A stretch of 64,000 nt of DNA from Kutzneria chonburiensis (GTDB taxonomy: Bacteria > Actinomycetota > Actinomycetes > Mycobacteriales > Pseudonocardiaceae): contig NZ_CP097263.1 of the NCBI RefSeq assembly GCF_028622115.1, positions 5,208,001 through 5,272,000 on the forward strand, written 5' to 3'. The position numbers and the translations under genes were made by a program. The first letter of the stretch is position 1; each line of letters begins with the position of its first letter. This document shows positions 27,411 through 36,864 of this stretch, one piece after another. The notes under the pieces were generated by a model. That model was not told where the DNA came from. It saw nothing but the letters and a program-made list of their open reading frames with translations, and made no database searches.

Positions 27411-29849
27411 TCAGCGCCAGGCGTCGCGTTCCTCGTCCAGGACAACGTCTTTGCTCACCGGGCCGGTGCCGACGGTGACCAGGTCGGCGCTGGGGTGGCG
27501 GCCGGGGCTCGAGGCGATCAGCAGGTACGTGCCGCTCTCCGGCACCTCGATCCGGTACCGGCCGTCGTCGGCCGGCACGGATTTGCCCACCTGGCGGCCT
27601 TTTCCGTCGACCAGCGTGAGGGCGGCATCGGACAGCGGCTGGCCGGAGCCGTCTCGAACCTGGCCGAGCAGCCGGGAAGTGACCCGGTCGACGTCCTCGG
27701 CCGGCTCGGTCTCGGCGTCGTCGCCGAGCCCCAACGGCCGGGCCAGCGCGACCACGAGCTCGTCGAGATGGTCGAAGCTGGCCATGACCCGGCGGCCGAC
27801 GGCATCGTCGTCGTTCAAGCCCTCGGCCAGATGCCGCGGACGGACATGGGTGGACAGGGCATCGCCGGCGACGACCTGTGAGCGGTCGGGCGAACCCTTG
27901 TCGCCGCCGACCACTCCGATCAGCCGGGTGAGGTTCTCGGCGATACGGCCACTGGTTCGCGGCAGCCGGTCGTCGGAGGCCAACAGCGCCGGCTCGGCCG
28001 CGGCGGCGAGATTCCGGGCGTAATAGGCGGAACTGCCGAGAATGGCCAGCACATGGCGGAGTTCGCTGCGCTGATTCCGGTACGGGCTGATCACGTGGGT
28101 CATCGGCTCGGCCGCCTTGCGCAACTCGGCCAGCTTCTTGTCGATCTCCCGCGACTGGTCGATCAGGTCGACGTTGTCGGCGTCACGCAGCAGACCCGTG
28201 GCGTCGCCGACAAAAACCCGCAGCGCCGCCAATACCGCGGCAACGTCCTCGCGAATGATGGTCCTGGTCTTGGTCGGCAGCACGAGAACCGCCGCGATAC
28301 CGCCGGCCAACGCGCCGATCACGGTTTCCTCAAGGCGCAGCACGAGAACCTCGGGCGTGAAGGTGCCGATCAGGCTGTACAGCAGGGCCAGCATCGTGGT
28401 CATGAAGAACGTCATGAGCCCGTACGAGACCTGCACGACATACACCCCGAGGCTGATGCAGCCGATGATCAGGATGAGGATCAGGGCGTTCTGGCCGGAG
28501 ACCAGGGTCGCGGCGGCCATGCCGGCGAGAATGCCGAGCAGGGTGCCGATGGTCCGCCGGAAACCGCGAATGAGGATGTCGCCGCGGGAGGTGGTGTTGG
28601 CGAACACCAGGAAGGCGGTGATCACCGCCCAGTACCACCGCTGGGTCGACACCAGCTCCCCGCCCAGGATGGCCAGACCCGCGCCGATCACCGCCTGGAT
28701 GGCCTGCCGGGTGGTGATCCGCAGCCCCTCCTGCGGCGAGGCCGGCGCGGGCGACGGCGACGCGGCCTCCGAGGCCGGCCGGCGATGCCGTCCGGTGTAG
28801 TCGTCGCCGACCACGGAGCGCAGGTCCGACTCCAGCTCGGCACGGGCCGAGGTGATGCTGACGGCCAGCTCGCGGATGGCCCGCCGCAGCCGGGTGACCA
28901 GCGGCGGATTGTCCAGGGCGTCCAGGTGCCGGCCGATCTCCTGGAGCCGGCTGATCGACCGGTCGTCCTCGTACACCAGCGCCGGCCGCGGGTCCCGGCC
29001 GGCCAGCAGCCGCAGCTCCTGGAGCTCGGCGACCAGGCCGGCCCGCAGCTCCGGCGCGAGCTCGCCGCCGGCCACCAGCCGCCGGGTGGCGACGGCCAGC
29101 CGCTCCCCGGTCAGCTCGATGTCGACGACGTCCTGCTGCCACTGGTCGAACTGGGCCGGCTCGACCAGCTCGGCCAGCTCCGTCTCGATCATCAGCGCGC
29201 ACTCGTGCAGCCGCGCCACCCGCTTGCGCACCTGCTCGTGCCGGCGGTCGTCCGGGGCCTCCACGAGGTGCGCGGCGGCGTCCACCAGCTGGCCGAGGCG
29301 GGCTCGGAAAGCGACGACGATCCGCCGCAGCGACAGCCGTGGCCGCCGCGGCACGAGCACGAAGTGCGACAGCGACGAGCAGACCAGCGCCACCACCACC
29401 GACAGCAGCAACAGCGGCAGCTGCGCGAGAGTGGCGTGGATGAACAGCGAGAAGAAGAACGTCATGAACGCGACCATGCCGACGGCGAAGCCGCGCGGGG
29501 CGTATCGCCGCAGGTAGACGGCCCCGAAGATGATCACGAGGAAGGCGCCGTCGCCGATCCTCGGCCACGGCTCCAGCAGCGCGCCGGCAGTGATCACCCC
29601 GCCGGCCACGAACGGCAGCAGCACGAACGTGATCGCCCGGGCCCGGACGGTCTTGTCGTTGACCGACATCGCCGACATCATCGCCACGATGGTGCCCAGC
29701 ATGATCGTGGTGATGGGCAGCCCCAGCAGCGCCAGGACGGCGATGGCCAGCATGACGCTGACCGCTGTGCGGATCGCCTGCCGCAACCGGAGCGTGCCCG
29801 GATCGGCCGCGGCCAGCCGATCGAGCACGGCGTCGAACACGTGGGTCAT
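27411..29849 (-). CDS. FUSC family membrane protein with C-terminal carboxypeptidase-regulatory-like domain
   Basis: From ATG 29849 the product has 812 residues. The N-terminal half has about five hydrophobic helices (residues 25-165), then a long soluble helical region (about 170-370). A second set of about five helices follows (385-530), then another helical region. This is the duplicated FUSC/aromatic-acid-exporter layout. The last 85 residues (GQVRDGSGQPLSDAALTLVD..., GRYRIEVPESGTYLLIAS) are a beta-sandwich like the carboxypeptidase regulatory or transthyretin fold, an unusual addition. Export of an aromatic or amphipathic compound is inferred. A GTG nine codons upstream is an alternative start. 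Confidence 0.82.
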   Translation of the reverse strand: MTHVFDAVLDRLAAADPGTLRLRQAIRTAVSVMLAIAVLALLGLPITTIMLGTIVAMMSAMSVNDKTVRARAITFVLLPFVAGGVITAGALLEPWPRIGDGAFLVIIFGAVYLRRYAPRGFAVGMVAFMTFFFSLFIHATLAQLPLLLLSVVVALVCSSLSHFVLVPRRPRLSLRRIVVAFRARLGQLVDAAAHLVEAPDDRRHEQVRKRVARLHECALMIETELAELVEPAQFDQWQQDVVDIELTGERLAVATRRLVAGGELAPELRAGLVAELQELRLLAGRDPRPALVYEDDRSISRLQEIGRHLDALDNPPLVTRLRRAIRELAVSITSARAELESDLRSVVGDDYTGRHRRPASEAASPSPAPASPQEGLRITTRQAIQAVIGAGLAILGGELVSTQRWYWAVITAFLVFANTTSRGDILIRGFRRTIGTLLGILAGMAAATLVSGQNALILILIIGCISLGVYVVQVSYGLMTFFMTTMLALLYSLIGTFTPEVLVLRLEETVIGALAGGIAAVLVLPTKTRTIIREDVAAVLAALRVFVGDATGLLRDADNVDLIDQSREIDKKLAELRKAAEPMTHVISPYRNQRSELRHVLAILGSSAYYARNLAAAAEPALLASDDRLPRTSGRIAENLTRLIGVVGGDKGSPDRSQVVAGDALSTHVRPRHLAEGLNDDDAVGRRVMASFDHLDELVVALARPLGLGDDAETEPAEDVDRVTSRLLGQVRDGSGQPLSDAALTLVDGKGRQVGKSVPADDGRYRIEVPESGTYLLIASSPGRHPSADLVTVGTGPVSKDVVLDEERDAWR

Positions 29850-29898
29850 AGACCGTCGACTATGCCGTACCGGCACCGTGCCCGATCAAGACATGCCG

Positions 29899-30903
29899 TC
29901 AGGCTGAGCGCCTAATCACCAGCCGGGGGCGTACGACCGGCCAGTGCGTCGCCGCGGTCGTCTGCTCGGACAGGATCAGCGCGACCTGTTCCACGGCCAG
30001 CTCGCCGATGCGCCGCTTGTCGATGTGCAGCGTGGTCAGCGGCGGGTCGACCAGCTCGCCGAGGGCCAGGCCGTCGAAGCCGATCACCGCGCAGTCGGCC
30101 GGCACCTGCCGGCCCAGCCCGCGCGCGGCCTGCACCGCGCCGATGGCCACCAGGTCGTTGAACGCGAACACCGCCGTGACGTCGGGGTGGGCCCCGAGCA
30201 GGGCCTCCATCGCCGCCGCGCCACCGGCCACCGAGTGGTCGCAGTCGAAGATCCAGCCGTCGTCGACGGCCAGCCCCAGCTCCTGGGCCACGGCCAGGTA
30301 GTGCCGGCGGCGCCCGGCCTGCGACGGGTACGGCGCCCCGTCGAGCATGCCGATGCGCTTGTGCCCGGACGACACCAGGTGCCGCAGGCCGGCCAGCACG
30401 CCGCCCTCGATGTCGATCCGCACCGACCCCAGCCGCGGCGAGCTGCTCGGCCGTTCCAGCAGCACCAGCGGCACCCCGCCGGCGTGCCGCTCCAGCTCGT
30501 CGTCGGGATTGCCGAGATAGCCGACGATCGCGTCGGCCTGGTGGGACAGCACTTCCAGCGCTGCCAGCTCCCGTTCGAGCGAGTACTGGGTGTCGCAGAC
30601 GACCACGTGCCAGCCGCGGTGCTCGGCCGCCGCCAGCACGCCGGCCGCGACCTCCGGGAAGAACGGGTTGACCAGGTCGGAGATGATCAGGCCGATGGTC
30701 GTGGTGTCCTGTTTGACCAGTCCGCGGGCGAACCGGCTCGGCCGGTAGCCGAGGGTGCGCACCGCCTCCAGCACCCGCTGCTTGGTGGTGGGGGTTATCT
30801 CGGCCATGTCGTTGACCGCCCGGGACACGGTCTGCCGCGACACCCCCGCCAGTTTGGCGACGTCCTCGATGGTCGCACGGCCGCGGCGTCCAGGTCTGCT
30901 CAT
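29899..30903 (-). CDS. LacI-family transcriptional regulator
   Basis: The 334-residue product has GGAAGGA before its ATG. The helix-turn-helix is TIEDVAKLAGVSRQTVSRAVND, followed by the hinge helix. The periplasmic-binding-protein-like ligand domain begins TIGLIISDLVNPFF and includes AVFAFNDLVAIGA. It probably answers a sugar. No sugar genes adjoin on the same strand; the divergent gene is phosphoglucomutase. The GH27 operator at 1280 is far away, so its targets cannot be told. Confidence 0.88.
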   Translation of the reverse strand: MSRPGRRGRATIEDVAKLAGVSRQTVSRAVNDMAEITPTTKQRVLEAVRTLGYRPSRFARGLVKQDTTTIGLIISDLVNPFFPEVAAGVLAAAEHRGWHVVVCDTQYSLERELAALEVLSHQADAIVGYLGNPDDELERHAGGVPLVLLERPSSSPRLGSVRIDIEGGVLAGLRHLVSSGHKRIGMLDGAPYPSQAGRRRHYLAVAQELGLAVDDGWIFDCDHSVAGGAAAMEALLGAHPDVTAVFAFNDLVAIGAVQAARGLGRQVPADCAVIGFDGLALGELVDPPLTTLHIDKRRIGELAVEQVALILSEQTTAATHWPVVRPRLVIRRSA

Positions 30904-31031
30904 ACGTCCTTCCTCGTTCGGACTCCCCGTAGTTACCTGATTGCATCCGGGCGCGACGGAACACCGCCGTCAGAGTGAGCCGGGGTGAGAGAATGCGACA
31001 GCCGCACAGCGCCTACCCAGAAGGAGCCCGG

Positions 31032-32671
31032 ATGTCGGTGGATCCCAGGGCCGGACAGCCCGCTGCGCCGTCCGATCTGGTCGACCTGGCCAAGCTCGTC
31101 ACCGCCTACTACGCCGAGCATCCGGACCCGTCCGTGCCCGAGCAGCGGGTCGCGTTCGGCACCTCCGGGCACCGCGGCTCGGCCCTGTCGGTGGCGTTCA
31201 ACGAGGACCACATTCTCGCCACCAGCCAGGCGATCTGCGAGTACCGCGCCGGGCAGGGCATCACCGGTCCGCTGTTCATGGGCAAGGACACGCACGCGTT
31301 GTCCGAGCCGGCGTTCGTCAGCGCGCTGGAGGTGTTCGCGGCCAACGATGTCCGGGTACTGATCGACAGCCGCGACGGCTACACGCCGACCCCGGCGCTG
31401 TCCCGCGCGATCCTCGCGCACAACACCGGCAACAGCGGCGATCGGGCTGACGGCGTGGTCATCACGCCGTCGCACAATCCCCCACGTGATGGCGGTTTCA
31501 AGTACAACCCGCCCAACGGCGGCCCGGCCGACACCGACGTGACGCGCTGGATCCAGGACCGCGCCAACGAGTTGCTGGCCGCCGGACTGGCCGGCGTGAA
31601 GCGAGTGACCTACGCGAAAGCGCTCGCCGCGGACACCACCGGGCGGTACGACTTCCTCGACGCGTACGTCGGCGCGCTGCCGTCGGCCGTAGACCTGGAC
31701 GTGATCAAGTCCTCCGGGCTGCGCATCGGTGCGGACCCGCTGGGCGGGGCCAGCGTGGCCTACTGGGGCGAGATCGCCGACCGCTACGGCCTGGCCATGA
31801 CGGTGGTGAACCCGTTGGTGGACGCCACCTTCCGGTTCATGACCCTGGACTGGGACGGCAAGATCCGGATGGACTGCTCGTCCCCCAACGCGATGGCCTC
31901 GCTGATCGGCCGCCGCGCCGAGTTCGACCTGGCCACCGGCAACGACGCCGACGCCGACCGGCACGGCATCGTCACGCCGGACGCCGGCCTGCTCAACCCC
32001 AACCACTTCCTGGCCGTGGCCATCGACTACCTGTACCGGCACCGCGACGGCTGGGCGGCCGACGCGGCCGTCGGCAAGACGCTGGTCAGCTCGTCCATGA
32101 TCGACCGCGTGACGGCCGGCCTCGGCCGCCGGCTGGTCGAGGTGCCGGTGGGCTTCAAGTGGTTCGTGCCGGGCCTGCTCGACGGCTCGGTGGCGTTCGG
32201 CGGCGAGGAAAGCGCCGGGGCGTCGTTCCTGCGCCGCGACGGCTCCGTGTGGACCACCGACAAGGACGGGCTGCTGCTGTGCCTGCTGGCCGCGGAGATC
32301 ACCGCGACCACCGGCAAGTCGCCCAGCCGGCGCTACGCCGAGCTGGTCCACGAGTTCGGCGCACCCAGCTACGCCCGGGTCGACGCGCCGGCCAGCCGTG
32401 AGGAGAAGGCCAAGCTGGGCAAGCTCTCCCCTCCGCGGTGACCGCCACCGAGCTCGCCGGCGAGCCGATCGAGCAGCGCCTCACCGAGGCCCCCGGCAAC
32501 GGTGCGGCGCTCGGCGGCCTCAAGGTCACCACCAAGTCGGGCTGGTTCGCGGCCCGGCCGTCCGGCACCGAGGACGTGTACAAGATCTACGCCGAGAGCT
32601 TCCAGGGCGACGAGCACCTGGCCCGCATCCAGCAGGAGGCCCGCCAGGTGGTGTCGCAGGCCCTCGCGTAG
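31032..32671 (+). pseudogene. pgm: Phosphoglucomutase, one-base frameshift near the C-terminus
   Basis: The ATG at 31032 follows AAGGAG. The first part (to about residue 466) has all the marks of alpha-phosphoglucomutase: FGTSGHRG, the phosphoserine loop TPSHNPP, metal-binding [10 protein letters not shown] and [11 protein letters not shown]. It then stops at 32439-32441 just after [11 protein letters not shown]. The expected continuation ([15 protein letters not shown] to [15 protein letters not shown], the phosphate-binding loop of domain 4) is intact in the next frame and ends at 32671. One extra base in the CCCC run near 32430 would restore a 546-residue enzyme. It interconverts glucose 1- and 6-phosphate. 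This is either an assembly error or a recent null allele. Confidence 0.85.
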
Positions 32672-32706
32672 GGAATGTGTCCTGGACCACGACGGTTGGA
32701 GCAGGC

Positions 32707-33117
32707 ATGGATCTTGACGAAGCCAGGGACGTAATCCGCACCCAGCACCACGCGGTGCTGGCCACCACCCGCGCCGACGGCTCGACCCAGATGTCGCCGG
32801 TGACGGTCGACGTTGACGACGAGGGCTACGTGGTGGTCAGCACCAGGGAGACCGCGTACAAGCTCAAGCACATCCTGCGCGAGCCGCGGGTGGCGGTGTG
32901 CGTGCTGCCGGACCAGTTCTTCGGCCGCTGGATCCAGGTCGAGGGCACCGCGTCGGTGGTGCACCTGCCCGAGGCGATGGACGGCCTGGTCGAGTACTAC
33001 CGGCGGGTCTCCGGCGAGCACCCCGACTGGGACGACTACCGCGCGGCGATGGTCCGCGACCAGCGGGTCCTGGTCCGGATCAGCCTGGACAAGGCTGGTC
33101 CGGACCGTAACGGCTGA
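32707..33117 (+). CDS. PPOX-class F420-dependent or flavin-binding protein
   Basis: The 136-residue product has GGAGCAGG before its ATG. It is a split-barrel fold of the pyridoxamine 5'-phosphate oxidase class. LATTRADGSTQMSPVTVDVDDEGYVVVST, then KLKHILREPRVAVCVLP and the C-terminal LVRISLDKAG match actinobacterial F420-binding family members. The reaction is unknown; relatives reduce or sequester small molecules with F420. It lies 35 bp after pgm and converges on the crotonase gene. Confidence 0.85.
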   Translation: MDLDEARDVIRTQHHAVLATTRADGSTQMSPVTVDVDDEGYVVVSTRETAYKLKHILREPRVAVCVLPDQFFGRWIQVEGTASVVHLPEAMDGLVEYYRRVSGEHPDWDDYRAAMVRDQRVLVRISLDKAGPDRNG

Positions 33118-33121
33118 CGCG

Positions 33122-33956
33122 TCACTCTCCGTTGAACTTCGGGGCGGCGCTCGAAGAAGGCGGCCGCCGCCTCGCCGAGGTCCTTGCTGGGCAGGAAGGC
33201 CGAGTTCCAGGCGCCGACGTAGCGCAGGCCGGCGGCGATCTGCGGGGCGCGGGCGGTGTCGAGCACATCCTTGACGCCCTGCACGACCAGCGGCGGGTTG
33301 GCCGCGATCTCCTCGGCCAGCGCGCGGGCCGCGGCCAGCACGTCGTCCTGGGTCTCGTAGACGTCGTTGACCAGGTTGATCTTCTCGGCCCGGCGGGCGT
33401 CGATGTCCCGGCCGGAGAAGGCCAGCTCGCGCAGGTGGCCCTCGCCGATGATGCCGACCAGCCGCTGGAGGCTGCCCAGGTCGGCGACGATGGCCACCTT
33501 GACCTCGCGCACGCTGAACTTGGCGTCGGCGCTGGCCAGGCGGATGTCGGCGGCCGCGATGACGTCGACGCCGCCGCCGATGCACCAGCCCGACACGGCC
33601 GCGATGACCGGCTTGCGGCAGGCCGCGACCGCGGTCACGGAGTCCTGGAGGCGGCGCAGGTCGTGCAGGAAGCGGGTCCGCGGCTCGGCCAGCGCCGGGT
33701 CGGCCCCGAGCAGCTCGGCCCAGCTGGGCATCATGGCCGGCAGGTCGAGGCCGTAGGAGAAGTTGGCCCCGCTGCCGGTCAGCACGATGGCCCGGACCTG
33801 CGGGTCCGCGTCCAGCGCGCCGAAGACGAGCGGCAGCTCGCGCCAGAAGTCGGGGCCCATGGCGTTGCCCTTGGACGGCCCGAGCAGGGTCACCTCGGCG
33901 ACATGCCCGGTCACCTTCACGCTCAGCGACACCAACTGATCGAGATCGGCCATCAT
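33122..33956 (-). CDS. Enoyl-CoA hydratase/isomerase (crotonase) family, frameshifted at the last codons
   Basis: The product has the crotonase fold: GSGANFSYGLDL and AVSGWCIGGGVDVIAAADIRLASADAKFSVREV form the oxyanion-hole and substrate region. DLGSLQRLVGIIGEGHLRELAFSGRDI and the C-terminal FLPSKDLGEAAAAFFERRP are typical of long enoyl-CoA hydratases. With the GGGG run at 33141-33144 (plus strand) one base shorter, the protein would end ERRPKFNGE at 33122 with 277 residues. As read, the frame runs on to 33036 with an unrelated tail and overlaps the facing PPOX gene. It begins inside the stop of the monooxygenase gene (TGATG) and is part of the lipid-type operon. Confidence 0.85.
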
Positions 33957-35269
33957 CAGCTCCCAGCGCCCGTCGAGTTACTCGACGGTAACATACGCCG
34001 GAGCCGTTTCAGGTCGGCCAGGTACTCCTGGAAGTCCACCTCGATCGTGTGACGCTTGGAGGCCACGTAGCGGCGGCGCATCCGCTCCCGGTAGCGGTGG
34101 ATCTCGCGGCGCATCTCGGCTGCCGGCGGCAGCGTGGCCGTGCCCTCGATCAGGTCGGCGATCCAGTGGGCCTGAGCCTCGGCCAGCGGCATGATCGCGC
34201 CGAGCGGCTGGATCAGGCCGAGGAAGTACAGCCCGGGCCGGTCGACCGGCACCACCCGGTGATACAGCTCCACCTCGTTGTCGGCCGTGGCCATGACGTC
34301 GTCGGCCAGGAACGGGAAAGTGATGCGGTAACCGGTGCAGTAGATGACGGCGTCGACTTCTTCCCTGCTGCCGTCGGTGAAAACGACCGTCGAGCCGTCG
34401 AATTGAGCAATGTTCGGTTTCACCGTGACATCGCCGTGGCCGACGCGGGTGAGAATGTCGTCGGACACGGTCGGATGGGCGGCCAGCACCTTGTGATCCG
34501 GCGCGGGCAGACCGTATTTGGTCACGCTGCCACGCGTCAAAGCGAGCATTGCTTGCATGGAAAGCCGTTGCAGCCACAGCGGTCCACGGGCCAGCGGTGA
34601 GGTCGTCAGGTGATCGGTCGGAATGCCGAACAGGAACTTGGGCAGCACGTGGGCGCTGCGGCGCATGGCCAGGAACGTGCGATCGGCGACGCGGGAGAGT
34701 TCGACCGCGATGTCGCAGGCCGAATTGCCGATGCCCAGCACGACAACACGTTTGCCCACGTACGGATCGAAGGTCTTGTAGTAGTGGGAATGCACGCGCT
34801 CACCGGTGAACTCGCCCGGGAATTCCGGCTCCCGCGGATCCCAGTGGTGCCCGTTGGCCACGATCACCGAGCGGTAGCGCAGGGTTCGTTCCTCGCCGTC
34901 GGCCTTGATCGTCACGTCGTAAGCGCCATCCTTGGGGACGACGGCCGTGACCTCGGTGCGGAAGGCGATCTTGTCGCGGAGCCCGAAGTGGTCCACGAAA
35001 TCGTCGAAGTACCGCGCGATCTGGAAGTGGTTGGGGTACGCCGGCAGCCCCGGCGGCATGGGGTAGCTGGCGTACTCCATCTGCCGGGTGGAGGTGTTGA
35101 TGTGCAGCGACCGGTAGGCCGACGACATGCCGTTGTCGTTGAGGTACCGCCAGTTGCCGCCGACCTGCGATCCCGCCTCGTAGCAGTCGAAGTCGATGCC
35201 GCGCGCCTGCAACACCTGGGCCGCCGCGATGCCGGACGAGCCGGCACCGATCACGCACACCTCGGCCAT
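33956..35269 (-). CDS. Flavin-containing monooxygenase
   Basis: The 437-residue product starts at ATG 35269 after GAGGGGAG. It carries the FAD motif VIGAGSSGIAAAQVL and the NADPH motif VVLGIGNSACDIAVELS. Between them are the FMO stretches VGGNWRY, and later CTGYRITFPFL (ATGY-type). It uses NADPH and oxygen to oxidise a soft nucleophile or ketone; the substrate is unknown. Gene order (mpaB-like, tetR, this, crotonase) suggests oxidation of a lipid, terpenoid or steroid-like compound. Baeyer-Villiger activity is possible. Confidence 0.88.
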   Translation of the reverse strand: MAEVCVIGAGSSGIAAAQVLQARGIDFDCYEAGSQVGGNWRYLNDNGMSSAYRSLHINTSTRQMEYASYPMPPGLPAYPNHFQIARYFDDFVDHFGLRDKIAFRTEVTAVVPKDGAYDVTIKADGEERTLRYRSVIVANGHHWDPREPEFPGEFTGERVHSHYYKTFDPYVGKRVVVLGIGNSACDIAVELSRVADRTFLAMRRSAHVLPKFLFGIPTDHLTTSPLARGPLWLQRLSMQAMLALTRGSVTKYGLPAPDHKVLAAHPTVSDDILTRVGHGDVTVKPNIAQFDGSTVVFTDGSREEVDAVIYCTGYRITFPFLADDVMATADNEVELYHRVVPVDRPGLYFLGLIQPLGAIMPLAEAQAHWIADLIEGTATLPPAAEMRREIHRYRERMRRRYVASKRHTIEVDFQEYLADLKRLRRMLPSSNSTGAGS

Positions 35270-35328
35270 GGCCACTCCCCTCGTTCGCGCCCACCTTGGC
35301 ATTCGGGGCGCGGCGGCACCAGATCCGA

Positions 35329-35886
35329 TCAGGACATCAGCGGTACCAGGTAGCCGCGGGCGAAGTCCCGGACGGCGTCGTCATCGGCCACGGCGATCGA
35401 GCCGTCCGGCGTGAGCGTGAAGGAAATCGCCAGCCGTACCAGCATTTCCGCCAGCACGTGGGGATCGCGGGTCATGGTCCCGCCGACCTCCGCGTACTGC
35501 GACACCAGGAACTCGCTGGCCGCGGCGATCACGCCCGCGCCGCGCAGCGTCAGGTACGGCACCAGTTCCTCGGGATCGCTGACCAGCAGCCGGGTCAGCA
35601 GGGCGTCGGTGCGAACCTTGCGCAGCCCCACCACGAATCCCTCGACCAGTCGTTCCTCGGCCGTCGGCAGCGGCCCGATGGCCGCGACGATCTCGCCGAA
35701 GAACCGGGCACTCTCCCGTACCAAAGCCGCTTGGACCAGCACGTTCTTGCTCTCGAACCGCCGGTAGACGGTGGCCCTGGACAGGCCGGCGCGGCGGGCC
35801 ACGTTGTCCACGCTGGTGCGCTTCAAGCCGTAGTCACGCAGTTCGTCGACGGCCGCGTCGAGGATCAGGTCGTCGTCAACCGGCAC
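35329..35886 (-). CDS. TetR-family transcriptional regulator
   Basis: The 185-residue product starts at GTG 35886, overlapping the MpaB gene end by 11 bases. The N-terminal helix-turn-helix is KRTSVDNVARRAGLSRATVYRRFESKNVLV; the C-terminal helical domain has no named family. It lies inside the operon it most likely controls. The palindrome at 36781-36796, between this operon and the acyl-CoA ligase gene, is the probable operator. Confidence 0.87.
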   Translation of the reverse strand: MPVDDDLILDAAVDELRDYGLKRTSVDNVARRAGLSRATVYRRFESKNVLVQAALVRESARFFGEIVAAIGPLPTAEERLVEGFVVGLRKVRTDALLTRLLVSDPEELVPYLTLRGAGVIAAASEFLVSQYAEVGGTMTRDPHVLAEMLVRLAISFTLTPDGSIAVADDDAVRDFARGYLVPLMS

Positions 35887-36739
35887 CGGCGACCCGTTTC
35901 ATCGCCGCCCGGGAGCGGGGCGAGTAGCGCAGCCGGTACGGCACCAGCGGCCACAGCAGGTGCACGATCCGGGCGAAGATCCGCAGCCGGCGCTCGTCCC
36001 GCTCGGTCCAGGTGGCGCCGATGCGCATCAGGATCGCCGGGTGCAGGGTGCCGCGGTTGACCCACCACAGGAACTTGCCGAACGGGCGTTTGACCAGGCG
36101 ATACAGCGGGGCCGGCACCAGCGGGAAGCGTTCCGGCGGTTGCTCGACGAAGGCCAGCAGCCCCTTGGCCACCGGCGTCACCTCCAGCCCCTCACGGCAC
36201 ATCCGGTCCAGATACCGCTGGTAGCCGGCCCAGTCGTCCGGGGCGAACCGGTCGCTGACGCCGTAGAGGCGGTAGCCGGCCAGGGTCTCGGCGTACAGCT
36301 GGGCCTTCTCGTCGTCGCTCAGCCGGTGGTCGAACAGCTCGATCGCGCGGATCATCGTGTCGAAAATCGTGAGATGGGCCCAGAAATACGTCTCCGGGTC
36401 GAGCGCGTGATAGCGCCTGCCCTGCTCGTCGGTGCCCTTGATGTCGAGGTGATAGGCGGTGATCTGTTCGGCCGTCCGGCGCGCGTCCGGCCAGTCGAAG
36501 GTGACGCCCTGTATCTGCGGCACCGAGCGGATGATCCGTTCCCACGGCTCGCCGAAGAAGTCGGAATGATCTTTCACCCCGGCGCCGAGGCCGGGATGCA
36601 TGAGCTGGAGCAGGCCGACCCGTACGAGCAGCATCAGCACCCGGTTGTCACCGGCGTGGCGCCAGTGCAGCGAGCCCGGTCCGGCCAGGTCCATGGCCGC
36701 CTCCCGAAACGGTGAGACGATTTCTTCTCTTTGTATCAC
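35876..36739 (-). CDS. Oxygenase MpaB family protein (DUF2236)
   Basis: From GTG 36739 the product has 287 residues. ATG 36694, with GGGAGG six bases before it, is an equally plausible start and would remove 15 residues. GPGSLHWRHAGDNRVLMLLVRVGLLQLMHPGLGAGV, then ALDPETYFWAHLTIFDTM with its conserved His and Asp, are the DUF2236 marks. MpaB of Penicillium and Lcp rubber oxygenases share this heme-binding fold and cleave double bonds. Members are often encoded near lipid or terpene catabolism genes in actinobacteria. It is the first gene of the four-gene operon. Confidence 0.83.
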   Translation of the reverse strand: MIQREEIVSPFREAAMDLAGPGSLHWRHAGDNRVLMLLVRVGLLQLMHPGLGAGVKDHSDFFGEPWERIIRSVPQIQGVTFDWPDARRTAEQITAYHLDIKGTDEQGRRYHALDPETYFWAHLTIFDTMIRAIELFDHRLSDDEKAQLYAETLAGYRLYGVSDRFAPDDWAGYQRYLDRMCREGLEVTPVAKGLLAFVEQPPERFPLVPAPLYRLVKRPFGKFLWWVNRGTLHPAILMRIGATWTERDERRLRIFARIVHLLWPLVPYRLRYSPRSRAAMKRVAGAG

Positions 36740-36780
36740 CGCGACCGGTCGGCCACCAGCCCCGCGGCACTCGGACGCGT

Positions 36781-36796
36781 TGATTGGCACCAATCA
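36781..36796. promoter_or_regulatory. Candidate TetR operator in divergent promoter
   Basis: TGATTGG-CA-CCAATCA is a perfect 7-bp dyad in an otherwise GC-rich stretch, between the MpaB/TetR operon and the acyl-CoA ligase gene. Binding by the TetR encoded at 35329-35886 is inferred from position only. Confidence 0.6.
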
Positions 36797-36864
36797 GGGG
36801 AGCTGTTAGCGTCAACGCGATTGCGCTTGGGGGAGGCGAACGGGATCGGGGGTCGAGGACCGAT

